A stretch of DNA of 35,395 bases from Methylobacterium amylolyticum (GCF_030700245.1 NZ_JAUYZI010000054.1:1-35395); one strand, 5' to 3'; positions 1 through 8,249 are shown, counted from the first letter of the stretch. Numbers and translations: made by a program. The notes: a model not told the origin generated them from the letters alone.

Positions 1-393
1 AGCGGCCGAGCGCCTGATCGGGGGCCGGCTCGGACGCGGGCTGATCGCCAGACCCCCTTTTTTCGCGCCCGCCGCATGTTGGTGGGCGCGCACGATGGTG
101 GAATCCACGATCAGGTACTCGAAATCGGGATCATCCGACAGCGCCGCGAAGATGCGCCACCACACGCCCTTCTGGCTCCAGCGGCTGAAGCGGCGGAACA
201 CGCTGTTCCACTCACCGAACGCAGCGGGCAGATCACGCCAGGGCGCGCCGGTGCGCACGATCCACAGCACGCCTTCGACGAACATCCGGTTGTCGCGCCC
301 GGTCGAGCCGCGCTGATCGGGACGTCCGATGATCAGCGGTGCCATCCGCTCCCACTGCGCGTCGCTGAGAACCAAGCGATCCTGAACGCTCAA
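1..393 (-). CDS. IS5-family transposase, first ORF (partial, runs off window)
   Basis: The 131 visible residues begin at a TTG start (393) preceded by a GGAGG ribosome site six bases upstream, and read SVQDRLVLSDAQWERMAPLI and later GAPWRDLP, typical of the DUF4096/IS5 N-terminal region. Near the edge comes the DSTIVRAHQH segment with the first catalytic Asp of the DDE fold. An A6 run followed by G5 (58-63 on the plus strand) sits where IS427 elements make a -1 ribosomal frameshift. The -1 frame continues with SGDQPASEPAPDQALGRS, the usual bridge into the second ORF. Identical to the right-end copy. Confidence 0.85.
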   Translation of the reverse strand, partial: MSVQDRLVLSDAQWERMAPLIIGRPDQRGSTGRDNRMFVEGVLWIVRTGAPWRDLPAAFGEWNSVFRRFSRWSQKGVWWRIFAALSDDPDFEYLIVDSTIVRAHQHAAGAKKGGLAISPRPSRPPIRRSAA

Positions 394-466
394 GGCTGTC
401 CTCCAAAAGACAGCCTTGAATCACGCCTCCCGCTGAACGTGAACCCCAACAGTCCACACACCCTAG
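1..466 (-). mobile_element. IS5-family (IS427-like) insertion sequence, left partial copy
   Basis: This segment is the exact reverse complement of 34930-35395. The outer end reads inward as GGGTGTGTGGACTGTTGGGG after CTAG (463-466), which fits the CTAG/TA target preference of IS427-group elements. The element is cut by the window edge, so its second ORF half and far terminal repeat are missing. The sequence beyond CTAG (467 on) does not match the gene interrupted by the right copy, so this is either a separate insertion or the far side of a rearrangement. Confidence 0.85.
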
Positions 467-543
467 GCCCGTTAAAAATTATTACAGGATCGATGCACCA
501 TAGACTGGCTGTTGCCACGGTTCTGCATCGTACCCGTCTGCCG

Positions 544-873
544 CTACAGATCCAAGAAGAAGGCGATTGCGCGGCTCACATCCTGCATGGTTGCCGCTTC
601 CAACCTACCGACTTTCTGCTTGATCTTAGTGGCTGGCACGGTGACGATCTTGTCGATCTGCACTTGGCTGTCGGCAGAGAGTCCGTTTCCCATAGTAGGC
701 TTCACGTCGATGCGCAGCATCGGCACGCCGGCGATGAGTTCAGTAGTGATCAGGCACACCGTGACGCTGTCCAAGCCGGCGAACGCGCTGTTCTGCACCA
801 CCACCCACGGCCGGGGCTTGCCCGTGTAGGCGCCTTTGGTCGCCAGGATGATGATGTCGCCGCGATCAGACAT
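544..873 (-). CDS. MazF/PemK-like type II toxin
   Basis: This 109-residue protein is the size of the MazF/CcdB-fold ribonuclease toxins. It opens MSDRGDIIILATKGAYTGKPRPWVVVQN, in which the GDII...GKPRPWVVVQ part is the conserved first strand-loop-strand of PemK/MazF; this loop carries the conserved Arg of the RNA-cleaving site. The middle has the SVTVCLITTE strand. The family cleaves mRNA and is held inactive by the antitoxin encoded just upstream. The start ATG overlaps the antitoxin stop by eight bases, so the pair is translationally coupled. Target specificity cannot be read from the sequence. Confidence 0.85.
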   Translation of the reverse strand: MSDRGDIIILATKGAYTGKPRPWVVVQNSAFAGLDSVTVCLITTELIAGVPMLRIDVKPTMGNGLSADSQVQIDKIVTVPATKIKQKVGRLEAATMQDVSRAIAFFLDL

Positions 874-1108
874 CCTCCAGATCCTGTACGTCCTCGATCA
901 GCGCTAGGCTCTCCGCCGCGTCCGGCGCGCCCGTCACGATTTGGCACTGCCGGGCAGCCTCACGCCTGAGACTGTCCCGCACATACTGTTGCATGAGCTG
1001 CCGCAGCGCATCGCTGGTGGTGGTGTGCTCTCTTTCAGCGGCTTCGGTGAACGCCGTCCTCAGGCTGCTATCCGTCCTGAACTGCATTACGGTGCTGTCT
1101 CGCGCCAT
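866..1108 (-). CDS. Ribbon-helix-helix-like antitoxin
   Basis: This 80-residue protein precedes and overlaps the MazF-like toxin. The start at 1108 is chosen over a longer frame (to 1144) because a GGAGGAG ribosome site lies seven bases upstream and the promoter -10 box lies inside the longer reading. MARDSTVMQFRTDSSLRTAFTEAAE has the short strand then helix pattern of MetJ/Arc-type DNA-binding antitoxins, followed by a second helix (TTTSDALRQLMQQYV). The acidic C-terminus (LIEDVQDLEDV) is the likely toxin-neutralising tail. It should bind the toxin and repress its own promoter. The family assignment is from pattern, not from an exact motif. Confidence 0.75.
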   Translation of the reverse strand: MARDSTVMQFRTDSSLRTAFTEAAEREHTTTSDALRQLMQQYVRDSLRREAARQCQIVTGAPDAAESLALIEDVQDLEDV

Positions 1109-1120
1109 GCGTAATCTCCT

Positions 1121-1161
1121 CCGTACTACGGAATTATACGACATGCCGGGGTCGCTGGAAA
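1121..1161 (-). promoter_or_regulatory. Toxin-antitoxin promoter with candidate operator
   Basis: On the minus strand a perfect TATAAT -10 (1133-1138) lies 17 bases after a weak -35 TTTCCA (1156-1161). Directly downstream, where transcription should start, is the perfect dyad CCGTACTACGG (1121-1131), followed by the GGAGGAG ribosome site of the antitoxin. The dyad is a natural operator for autorepression by the antitoxin. The link to the antitoxin is inferred. Confidence 0.6.
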
Positions 1162-1261
1162 TGCCCGGCTCGGCTGAGCGGCCGGGAACGCGTTGAGGGA
1201 GAGGCCGGACGTGCCGCCGCGCCGGTAGTAGGAGGGTCAGTGTGCCATTGCAGGCATTCGA

Positions 1262-1375
1262 TCAGACTGCGACGACGGCAGGAGCGGCAGGCTGGCGTCC
1301 CATGGTCCGGTAGACGGTCGGCCGTGAGATCTGGCCTGCTGCCGATTTGGTAGACTGGCCCGCTCCCGCCCCAGG
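1262..1375 (-). pseudogene. Relic of a serine recombinase C-terminus
   Basis: The end of a minus-strand frame reads ISRPTVYRTMGRQPA, nearly the same as ISRPTVYRTLGRQPA at the end of the intact recombinase at 8407-9015. This is the helix-turn-helix of Hin/Tn3-type invertases. The DNA also matches the intact gene over this stretch. No catalytic domain is present upstream; that region runs into the PAS-GGDEF-EAL gene. It is best read as a decayed fragment. The upstream limit is approximate. Confidence 0.5.
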
Positions 1376-1497
1376 CTGGCCATCCACATGCATGGTGAGA
1401 CGCAGTGCCGTCTCGATCCCGGGTCGATACGCGATCTTGAAGCGCCCGTGCTTGGCTTGACCATCATTGCGCGGCCACGGTCCAGAAGGAGCGTCGC

Positions 1498-3309
1498 ATG
1501 GACGGTTCGGGCGGCTTCCTGACGGGCGATCTGCGCGATCCGCAGGAGCGAAACCAAGCTCGTACAATCGAAACGGCCTCGTCATCAGATCCGCGCGTTT
1601 CCAACGCAGTGAACGTCGCACAGATCGCCGAGGGCGACTGGCTCATGCAAGTCCAGCGCTTCGAGATCGCGCTGCATCACATGAACCAGGGCCTGTGCAT
1701 GTTCGACCAGCAGGCGCGATTGGTCGTATGCAACCACCGATACCGGGAGATCTTCGCCATCCCGGCCGACTACTCGCTGTTCGGCAAGACCCAGGAGGAG
1801 ATCTGCGGCTTCCTCGTCGCCGATGGACGCTATCCGTCGTCGGTCACCCTCGACATGATCACGAGAAGCGTCCGTAGTGCGCTCGCCCGCCCGAGTGCCC
1901 TGCCGGTCTTCCGCGAACTCGCCGACGGCCGGATCATCGCGATCCTCTACCGCACCATCGCGGGCGGCGGCTGGGTCTCGACCTTCGAGGACATCACCGA
2001 GCAGCGGCGCAGCCAAGCACGCATCCAGCATCTCGCCCGCTACGATGGCCTGACCGATCTCGCCAATGCCCGCACCCTGCGCGAGGGCGGACAGGCGCTC
2101 TCGGCTACGGCCGCGAAGGGCCTGCCGGTTCTGGCCTGCCACTACCTCGATCTCGACCGGTTTAAGTTCGTCAACGACACCTACGGCCACGCCGTGGGCG
2201 ACGAGTTGCTCCAGGCCGTGGCGGAGCGCCTGCGCGCCTGCGCCCGGCGCGAGGACGTCGTGGGGCGGCTCGGCGGCGACGAGTTCGCGCTCGTCCAGCG
2301 CGTCCCCGGCGTGGCTGCGGCGCTCGCCTTCGCGAACCGGCTCGTCGACGAGATCGGCGTGCCGTTCGAGCTGTCGGGCGGGCGCGTCGAGATCGGTGTG
2401 AGCATCGGCGTGGCCACGCACGAGGACCGCGACGCCGCCTCGGCCGCGGACGTCGAGCGCCTGCTTCAGGACGCCGACCTCGCCCTGCGCCGGGCCAAGG
2501 CGCAGGAGCGCGGCACGGTCTGCGCGTTCGAGCCGGCCATGTCGGAGGCGGCGCGGGGGCGCCTCACCCTCGAACGCGACCTGAGCGCCGCCCTGGCGGC
2601 GGAACAGATCGCGGTGCACTACCAGCCGCTGGTGGAGAGCCGGACCGGCCGGATCATCGGCGTCGAGGCCCTGGCGCGCTGGGAGCACCCGGAGCGCGGC
2701 TTCGTCCCGCCGACCACGTTCATCCCGCTCGCCGAGGAGGTCGGACTGATCGTGCCGCTGGGCGCCTGGGTGCTGCGCCGGGCGTGCCGGGACGCGGCCG
2801 CGTGGCCGGACCACCTCACCGTGGCGGTCAACGCCTCCGTCGTGCAGGTCCGGCAGAAGTCGTTCGCCGAGTCTGTGCTGGCGATCCTGGCCGAGACGGC
2901 CTTCCCGGCCACCCGGCTCGAGATCGAGATCACGGAGAGCACGCTGTTGGAGGAGAGCGAGACGACGATGCAGAACCTGCACCGGCTGCGCGAGGCCGGC
3001 GTGCGGTTCGCGCTCGACGATTTCGGGACCGGCTACTCCTCGTTGAGCTACCTGCGCCGCTTTCCCTTCGACAAGATCAAGATCGACCGCTCGTTCATGC
3101 GGGACGCCGAGGCGAGCACCGACGCCCTCGCGATCATCCGGGCGGTCGCCGGCCTCGGCACCAGCCTCGGCATCACCACGCTGGTGGAGGGCATCGAGAC
3201 CGAGCGGCAGTTTCAGCTCGCCCGGGCGGAGGGGCTGAAGCAGGTGCAGGGCTACCTGTTCAGCAAGCCGATCCCGAGCGCGCGCATCGCCGAATTGGTC
3301 GCCGCATGA
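1498..3309 (+). CDS. PAS-GGDEF-EAL cyclic-di-GMP turnover protein
   Basis: This 603-residue cytoplasmic signalling protein makes and/or breaks c-di-GMP. A PAS_7-type sensor (about residues 48-165, MNQGLCMFDQQARLVVCNHR) is followed by a diguanylate cyclase domain with intact RLGGDEFAL (about 257-265) and the inhibitory RxxD site five residues before it (RRED). The phosphodiesterase domain has EAL in GVEALARW (about 388), VNAS, EITES, ALDDFGTGYSSLSYL, DKIKIDRSF and EGIET, so its metal and catalytic residues look complete. The start is supported by AGAAGGAG six bases upstream. No transmembrane segment is seen. Whether both activities run is not decidable here. It stands alone with no obvious operon partner. 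Confidence 0.93.
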   Translation: MDGSGGFLTGDLRDPQERNQARTIETASSSDPRVSNAVNVAQIAEGDWLMQVQRFEIALHHMNQGLCMFDQQARLVVCNHRYREIFAIPADYSLFGKTQEEICGFLVADGRYPSSVTLDMITRSVRSALARPSALPVFRELADGRIIAILYRTIAGGGWVSTFEDITEQRRSQARIQHLARYDGLTDLANARTLREGGQALSATAAKGLPVLACHYLDLDRFKFVNDTYGHAVGDELLQAVAERLRACARREDVVGRLGGDEFALVQRVPGVAAALAFANRLVDEIGVPFELSGGRVEIGVSIGVATHEDRDAASAADVERLLQDADLALRRAKAQERGTVCAFEPAMSEAARGRLTLERDLSAALAAEQIAVHYQPLVESRTGRIIGVEALARWEHPERGFVPPTTFIPLAEEVGLIVPLGAWVLRRACRDAAAWPDHLTVAVNASVVQVRQKSFAESVLAILAETAFPATRLEIEITESTLLEESETTMQNLHRLREAGVRFALDDFGTGYSSLSYLRRFPFDKIKIDRSFMRDAEASTDALAIIRAVAGLGTSLGITTLVEGIETERQFQLARAEGLKQVQGYLFSKPIPSARIAELVAA

Positions 3310-3536
3310 TCGGGCGCGTCCGATTGGGGACAGGCCTTACAGATTTGAGCCATTCCATTTTGGATGTGTCCCTGCCTTATCGGCCCTGCGGCAGCTTCAG
3401 GCCATCAAATCGACCATCCAAACCGTACCGACGATCATCACACCACCCTGACTAACTTGTTTGAAGCAATATTGCGGTCGAGTTCTAGCGCTGAAACAGA
3501 TCACACCGCTGCATTCCGTCATGGGCCTGGATGGGG

Positions 3537-4436
3537 TCATGCTCCCATCCAGAAGGGCTCGCCCGCCGCCGCGATCTGCTGCGTCAGGAACTCCGTGACC
3601 AGTTTCACCCGGAGCAGATCGCGCGTCTCGGCATGGGCGATCAGCCAGTAGGAGCGCACGAGGCGCACCTCCGGAAGGACGGGCACGAGGTTTGGATCGT
3701 TGCGCGCCATGAAGTGCGGCAGTACGCCGAGCCCGACGCCGCCGCGCACCGCTTCCAGTTGGGTGATGACGTTGGAGATCCGCACCCCGGGATGGAGGGC
3801 GGAGGAGATCTGGGGCAGGTAGTTGAGTTCGCTCGTCCAGAGCAGATCCTCGACGTAGCCGACCCAGCGGTGACCCGCGAGATCGGCCACCGATCCGATC
3901 GCCACCCGCGCGTCGCGATACGCGCGCGATGCGTAGATGCCGAGGGCGTAGTCCACGAGCTTGCGCGCGTAGAGGCGTCCGGTCTCGGGACGCGCCATGC
4001 TCACCGCCAGATCGGCCTCGCGCTTCGACAGGCTGAAGCTGCGCGGGTTGGCCACCAGTTCGATCTCGAGATCCGGTTGAGCGCCAACGAACTCCGATAG
4101 GCGCGCGGCGAGGAAGTAGGTCCCGAACCCTTCAGGGGTGCCGAGCCTGACGGTGCCACTCACCCGGTGCGACGCCTCGTCGAGATGCGCGCGCATGGTG
4201 ATCGCGAGGCTCTCCATCCGCTCCGCGTCGCCCAGCAGCCGCTCGCCGGCGGCGGTCAGTACGAAGCCGGTCGAGCGCCGATCGAACAGCCGCGTGCCGA
4301 GGGCGGCTTCGAGCCCCGACACCCGCCGGCTCAGGGTCGAGTGATCGATGCCCAGGCGCTGGGCGGCGGTCGTCAGACGCCCGATACGTGCGATGGCAAG
4401 AAAGGCCGGAAGGTCGTTCCAGTCCATGTCGGGCAT
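3537..4436 (-). CDS. LysR-family transcriptional regulator
   Basis: This 299-residue protein has the usual LysR length. An N-terminal winged helix-turn-helix (about residues 4-64: LPAFLAIARIGRLTTAAQRL, HSTLSRRVSGLEAALGTRLF) is followed by a periplasmic-binding-protein-like effector domain starting near VSGTVRLGTPEGFG. It is divergent from the SAF-domain oxidoreductase at 4575 with 138 bases between them, the classic arrangement in which a LysR protein controls the divergent operon, here oxidoreductase plus MFS transporter. The shared gap holds an imperfect dyad, ATCTTCG...CGAAGGAT (about 4469-4498), that could be a LysR site. The effector ligand is unknown. Confidence 0.92.
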   Translation of the reverse strand: MPDMDWNDLPAFLAIARIGRLTTAAQRLGIDHSTLSRRVSGLEAALGTRLFDRRSTGFVLTAAGERLLGDAERMESLAITMRAHLDEASHRVSGTVRLGTPEGFGTYFLAARLSEFVGAQPDLEIELVANPRSFSLSKREADLAVSMARPETGRLYARKLVDYALGIYASRAYRDARVAIGSVADLAGHRWVGYVEDLLWTSELNYLPQISSALHPGVRISNVITQLEAVRGGVGLGVLPHFMARNDPNLVPVLPEVRLVRSYWLIAHAETRDLLRVKLVTEFLTQQIAAAGEPFWMGA

Positions 4437-4574
4437 TGGAATTCTCGCACAGCGCGTTTGTTGATCTTCGCATGGGCTTGCAAAAACACGAAGGATAATT
4501 CTGGACCCGCGCCAAACTGCCGGACGGCGAAGCGGCTCCAGAAGCGGCCTCCGGTAGATCAGGGAGGTCGAAAC

Positions 4575-5951
4575 ATGTCACTGTTCTCGCAACTGAAACG
4601 CCGGGCCCAGCAAGGCCGACCGGTCCGCGTCGGACTGATCGGTGCCGGCAAGTTCGGCTCGATGTACCTGTCGCAGGCGCCGCGCACGCCCGGCATCCAC
4701 CTCGTCGCGGTCGCCGACCTCTCCCCCGACCGCGCCCGCGGGTCGCTGCGGCGCGTCGGTTGGGACGAGGCCCGCTTCACCGCCGCCGGGATGGAGGACG
4801 CCGCCCGGGCCGGCACGACCTTCGTCACCGATGACGCGGATGCGATGATCGCGAGCCCGCACGTCGACATCGTGATCGACGCGACCGGAAGCCCCGCGGC
4901 CGGCATCCACCACGCGCTTCTCGCATGCGAGCACCGCAAACATATCGTGATGGTCAACGTCGAGGCCGACGTGCTGGCCGGGCCGCTGCTCGCCCGCCGC
5001 GCCGCGGAGGCCGGGATCGTCTACAGCATGGCTTCGGGGGACCAGCCGGCGCTCATTGCCGAACTCGTCGACTGGGCACGCACGATCGGCCTGGAGGTCA
5101 TCTGCGCCGGCAAGGGCACGAAGTACCTGCCCGCCTATCACGCCTCCACCCCCGACACGGTCTGGGGTCACTACGGCTTCAGCGAGGAACAGGTCGCGGG
5201 CGGCGATTTCAACGCCCAGATGTTCAACTCCTTCCTCGATGGGACCAAGTCGGCCCTGGAGATGGCGGCGGTCGCCAATGCCTGTGGCCTCACGCCCCCA
5301 CTCGACGGACTCGCCTTCCCGGCCTGCGGCGTCGACGACCTGCCGAGCCTGCTCCGGCCGGTGGCCGACGGCGGCATCCTGGCCAACCGCGGCACGGTCG
5401 AGGTGATCTCGTCCCTTGAGCGCGACACGCGCCCGGTATTCCGCGACCTACGCTGGGGTGTCTACGCGGTGTTCGAGGCGCCGAGCCGCTACGTGCAGGA
5501 CTGCTTCGCGCAGTACGGTCTGAAGACGGACAGCACCGGCCGGTACGCCGCGACCTACAAGCCCTATCACCTGATCGGCCTCGAACTCGGGATCTCGGTG
5601 GCCTCGATCGCCTGCCGCGGCGAGGCGACGGGTGACACGACCGAGTGGCGCGGCGACGTGGCGGCGACCGCCAAGCGCGCCCTGCGGGCCGGTGAGCGGC
5701 TCGACGGCGAGGGCGGCTTCACCGTCTACGGCAAGCTGATGCCGGCCACCGACGCGCTGCGCCAGGACGCCCTGCCGATCGGGCTGGCCCACAACATGGT
5801 GCTCAAGAACGACGTGCCGGCCGGCCGGGCCGTGCGCTGGAGCGACGTCGCGTACGACGCGGACAGCGAGGCGATCCGGGTCCGCCGCGAGATGGAGGCC
5901 CTGTTCCGCGGCGAACTCGGCCTCGCGGAGCCGGCGCGCAAGGTCGCCTGA
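4575..5951 (+). CDS. NAD(P)-binding SAF-domain oxidoreductase (homoserine-dehydrogenase-like)
   Basis: This 458-residue protein opens with a Rossmann fold, VRVGLIGAGKFGSMYL (about residues 17-32), like the N-terminus of homoserine dehydrogenase and Gfo/Idh/MocA enzymes. The middle has DIVIDATGSPAAGIHHALLA. The C-terminus, ALPIGLAHNMVLKNDVPAGR, is a SAF domain, as in sugar-acid lyases and AFP-type proteins. The family is often found in carbohydrate-acid catabolism, but the substrate is not known. The start at 4575 has AGGGAGG seven bases upstream; a longer in-frame extension to 4167 is antisense to the LysR gene and is rejected. It shares an operon-like unit with the MFS transporter, which suggests import and oxidation of one compound. 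Confidence 0.85.
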   Translation: MSLFSQLKRRAQQGRPVRVGLIGAGKFGSMYLSQAPRTPGIHLVAVADLSPDRARGSLRRVGWDEARFTAAGMEDAARAGTTFVTDDADAMIASPHVDIVIDATGSPAAGIHHALLACEHRKHIVMVNVEADVLAGPLLARRAAEAGIVYSMASGDQPALIAELVDWARTIGLEVICAGKGTKYLPAYHASTPDTVWGHYGFSEEQVAGGDFNAQMFNSFLDGTKSALEMAAVANACGLTPPLDGLAFPACGVDDLPSLLRPVADGGILANRGTVEVISSLERDTRPVFRDLRWGVYAVFEAPSRYVQDCFAQYGLKTDSTGRYAATYKPYHLIGLELGISVASIACRGEATGDTTEWRGDVAATAKRALRAGERLDGEGGFTVYGKLMPATDALRQDALPIGLAHNMVLKNDVPAGRAVRWSDVAYDADSEAIRVRREMEALFRGELGLAEPARKVA

Positions 5952-5968
5952 GCCGCCGCGACCGACTG

Positions 5969-5998
5969 GCCGGCTCCACGCGCCGCGGGGGCCGGCCG
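5969..5998 (+). other. Intercistronic hairpin
   Basis: The arms 5969-5978 and 5989-5998 pair over ten bases (one G-T) around a ten-base loop, between the oxidoreductase and the transporter. There is no T run, so it is more likely an mRNA-stability or attenuation hairpin than a full terminator. Confidence 0.4.
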
Positions 5999-6049
5999 GG
6001 CATCCCGACAAACCAGAGAGCCCGGGAACCGGGCCGATCGGAGGAAACG

Positions 6050-7354
6050 ATGGATCGTACAGTGAGCGTGGATCTGGCCGCCGCGGCCAGCAGGACGGAT
6101 GTCTATCGCAAGATCACGTGGCGGATCATGCCGTTCATCGTGGTGTGCTACCTGTTCGCTTACCTCGACCGGGTCAATGTCGGCTTCGCCAAGCTGCAAA
6201 TGATGTCGGACCTCGGCTTCAGCGATGCCGTCTACGGCCTCGGGGCCGGGATCTTCTTCCTCGGCTACTTCATCTTCGAGGTGCCGAGCAATCTGATCCT
6301 GCACCGGGTCGGAGCCCGGGTCTGGATCGCCCGAATCATGATCACCTGGGCGATCATCTCGGCCATGACCCTGTTCGTGACGACGCCGCTGCAATTCTAC
6401 GTCGTACGCTTCCTGCTCGGCGTGGCCGAGGCCGGGTTCTCGCCGGGGATCATGCTCTACCTGACATACTGGTTTCCCGCCAAGAAGCGTGGTTTCGCCC
6501 TTGGCTTCTACTACATCGCCATCCCGCTGGCCGGCGTCATCGGCGGCCCGGTCTCCGGCCTAATCCTCCAGCACTTCGACGGCTCGGAGACCATGAAGGG
6601 CTGGCAGTGGCTGTTCCTGCTGGAAGCCATACCCTCGCTCCTGGCCGGCATCGCGGTGCTGTTCCTGATGGTCGACCGGCCGGAGCAGGCGAAGTGGCTC
6701 AGCGCCGAGGAGAAAGCTGAAATCCGCACCGATCTCATGCGGGAGGACGGCGACAAAGTCACCCACACCAGCTCGAAGCAGTTCCTGAAGGACATCAACA
6801 TCTGGAAGCTGTCGGCCATCTACTTCATGACGATCATCGGCCTGTACGGGATCAGCTTCTGGCTGCCGTCGATCGTGAAGAACTCCGGCATCGCCAACGT
6901 CGAGTTGATCGGCTGGATCTCGGCCATACCCTACCTCGTCGCCGTGCCGGCGATCATCCTGACCGGCATCAGCGCGGACCGCACCCGTCGGCGGCGCATG
7001 CACTTCACCGTCGCCTTGGCGGTCGGCGCGGTCGGACTCGCGCTCAGCGGCTATGTCGGGCAGAGCCCGGTCGCGGCCGTGATCTGGCTCACGGTGGCGA
7101 CGGCGGGTATGCTCTCGGCGCTCTCCCTGTTCTGGGGTGTGCCGTGCGCGTTCCTGGCGGGATCCTCGGCGGCGGCCGGCATCGCGATGATCAACTCGAT
7201 CGGCAACCTCGCCGGCTTCGTCTCGCCGTACATGGTCGGGTGGCTGAACGTCCTGACCGGCAATCCGGCGATCGGGCTGTACGCGGTCGCGGCCTGCATG
7301 ATCGTGGGCGCGGCCCTCATCCGCGTCATCCCGGCCGCGCTCGGCGATCGCTAA
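6050..7354 (+). CDS. MFS transporter, anion:cation symporter (ACS) family
   Basis: This 434-residue inner-membrane protein has about twelve hydrophobic segments. The first ends in YLFAYLDRVNVGFAKLQM, the signature of the ACS/phthalate-permease group (tartrate, glucarate, hydroxyphenylacetate carriers). FLLGVAEAGFSPGIMLYLTYWFPAKKRG is the conserved TM4-loop region of the same group. The start has GGAGG five bases upstream. The family imports organic anions with protons. It lies 98 bases after the SAF-domain oxidoreductase and before a strong hairpin, so the two probably form one unit under the divergent LysR protein. The actual substrate is not recognisable. Confidence 0.92.
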   Translation: MDRTVSVDLAAAASRTDVYRKITWRIMPFIVVCYLFAYLDRVNVGFAKLQMMSDLGFSDAVYGLGAGIFFLGYFIFEVPSNLILHRVGARVWIARIMITWAIISAMTLFVTTPLQFYVVRFLLGVAEAGFSPGIMLYLTYWFPAKKRGFALGFYYIAIPLAGVIGGPVSGLILQHFDGSETMKGWQWLFLLEAIPSLLAGIAVLFLMVDRPEQAKWLSAEEKAEIRTDLMREDGDKVTHTSSKQFLKDINIWKLSAIYFMTIIGLYGISFWLPSIVKNSGIANVELIGWISAIPYLVAVPAIILTGISADRTRRRRMHFTVALAVGAVGLALSGYVGQSPVAAVIWLTVATAGMLSALSLFWGVPCAFLAGSSAAAGIAMINSIGNLAGFVSPYMVGWLNVLTGNPAIGLYAVAACMIVGAALIRVIPAALGDR

Positions 7355-7363
7355 AAGACACGA

Positions 7364-7398
7364 GCGACGGGACGGCGCATAGAGCGCCGTCCCGTCGC
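7364..7398 (+). terminator. Strong hairpin after MFS gene
   Basis: A perfect 15-bp stem (7364-7378 with 7384-7398) closes a five-base loop ten bases after the transporter stop. The T tract is absent, common in high-GC alphaproteobacteria, so termination may need Rho or rely on the stem alone. Confidence 0.7.
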
Positions 7399-7657
7399 AT
7401 GCAGGCGTTGGGCTCGACCCAAGGCTCAAACAGCATCGTCTCGAAGCGAATGTTACCAGTTGCCACTGCCCAGGCAAGCAACTCGGCCCACGGCTAACAG
7501 TTATGTTGTTACGTTCGATGGGACTGCGAAAAACCACATCATCCTGAAAATATTACGGTCAATGTCATTTCTGACAAGTCTGAAACGATTGGCTTAAGCA
7601 TCGTTATTTTCGATGGCCCATAATTCTGAGAACGAATCTGTCGCATGAGGCGCGAGC
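7399..7657. other. Intergenic stretch without recognisable gene
   Basis: This stretch is more AT-rich than its neighbours. No ORF with a plausible ribosome site, RNA gene or clear repeat is visible. It separates the transporter unit from the convergent DUF6883 gene. Confidence 0.5.
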
Positions 7658-7990
7658 TTATCGAGTGAGGGGCACGGCGGTGATGAAGCGCAGCACACCG
7701 CCCTCGCCTTTCTCCCACACCGTGCACACGGGCATCGGCTGCCCGTCGTTGCCGTGGGTGTCGCCCTCGAACACCATCCGCGGCAGTTGGCCGGGGATCT
7801 GCACTTCCCGTCCAGGCTCGTTGACCATGGGATGGCGGATGAGCACCGAAGCGAGGGCCTCCGGATTGTCGAGTGTGTAGCCGAACGCGGCGAAGAACTT
7901 GACCCTCGATTGCCCCTTAGGGTGGTTCGGATTGAGCAGATAGCGAAGCAGCTTCGCTTGATTCATCTGCCAATGCATCATCCTCGGCAT
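7658..7990 (-). CDS. DUF6883 domain protein
   Basis: This 110-residue protein contains AKLLRYLLNPNHPKGQSRVKFFAAFGYTLDNPEALASVLIRH, the pattern I associate with DUF6883 (LxxYLLNPxHPxGxxKAxFFxxxGF). The rest is beta-rich and ends in RFITAVPLTR. DUF6883 proteins often sit beside DUF4926 proteins and in toxin or conflict settings; no biochemical activity is known to me. The DUF4926 gene lies seven bases upstream on the same strand, so the pair is surely co-transcribed. Internal Met residues near the N-terminus leave the exact start open by a few residues. Confidence 0.75.
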   Translation of the reverse strand: MPRMMHWQMNQAKLLRYLLNPNHPKGQSRVKFFAAFGYTLDNPEALASVLIRHPMVNEPGREVQIPGQLPRMVFEGDTHGNDGQPMPVCTVWEKGEGGVLRFITAVPLTR

Positions 7991-7997
7991 CGGCCGG

Positions 7998-8249
7998 CTA
8001 CAGGGCAGCCCGCTCGATCAGCCTCAGCCTCTCCGCCGGAAGCGTGGCGAGAGCGCTGCCGAGGTCGTTGAACTCCACGACGAAGGCGTCTCCGTCGCCA
8101 CAGATGTCCACGATGGTGCCCTCTGCGCCCTCGGGCAGGGCCTCGCCCTCGTCCCCCGTCACGTCAGCCGTCAGCGCCACGACATCCAACTCCCGAAGGT
8201 CGGTGCGCGTCAGCTCTTTCTGGAACTGGTAGAACGTCTCAAGGGACAT
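7998..8249 (-). CDS. DUF4926 domain protein
   Basis: This 83-residue protein has LDVVALTADVTGDEGEALPEGAEGTIVDICGDGDAFVVEFND, the DUF4926 pattern (a small SH3-like barrel; VVALxxDxPxxGLxxGxxGTVVxxxxxGxxxVEF). The start at 8249 is preferred because the longer frame to 8381 lacks family similarity; the ribosome site (AGGA) is weak and close. It is followed after seven bases by the DUF6883 gene. The pairing suggests a two-protein unit, possibly an antitoxin or immunity partner, but that is inference. Confidence 0.72.
   Translation of the reverse strand: MSLETFYQFQKELTRTDLRELDVVALTADVTGDEGEALPEGAEGTIVDICGDGDAFVVEFNDLGSALATLPAERLRLIERAAL

Noticed and set aside
473..485. 13-mer TAAAAATTATTAC also at 17414-17426
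   Set aside because: A shared AT-rich 13-mer is expected by chance in 35 kb, and no further similarity flanks it.
76..969. Long plus-strand ORF over the left IS and toxin-antitoxin genes
   Set aside because: It is antisense to the transposase and to the well-supported MazF-antitoxin pair, and has no family resemblance.
4167..4574. N-terminal extension of the SAF-domain oxidoreductase
   Set aside because: It is antisense to the LysR gene; the ATG at 4575 has a strong ribosome site and begins just before the Rossmann fold.
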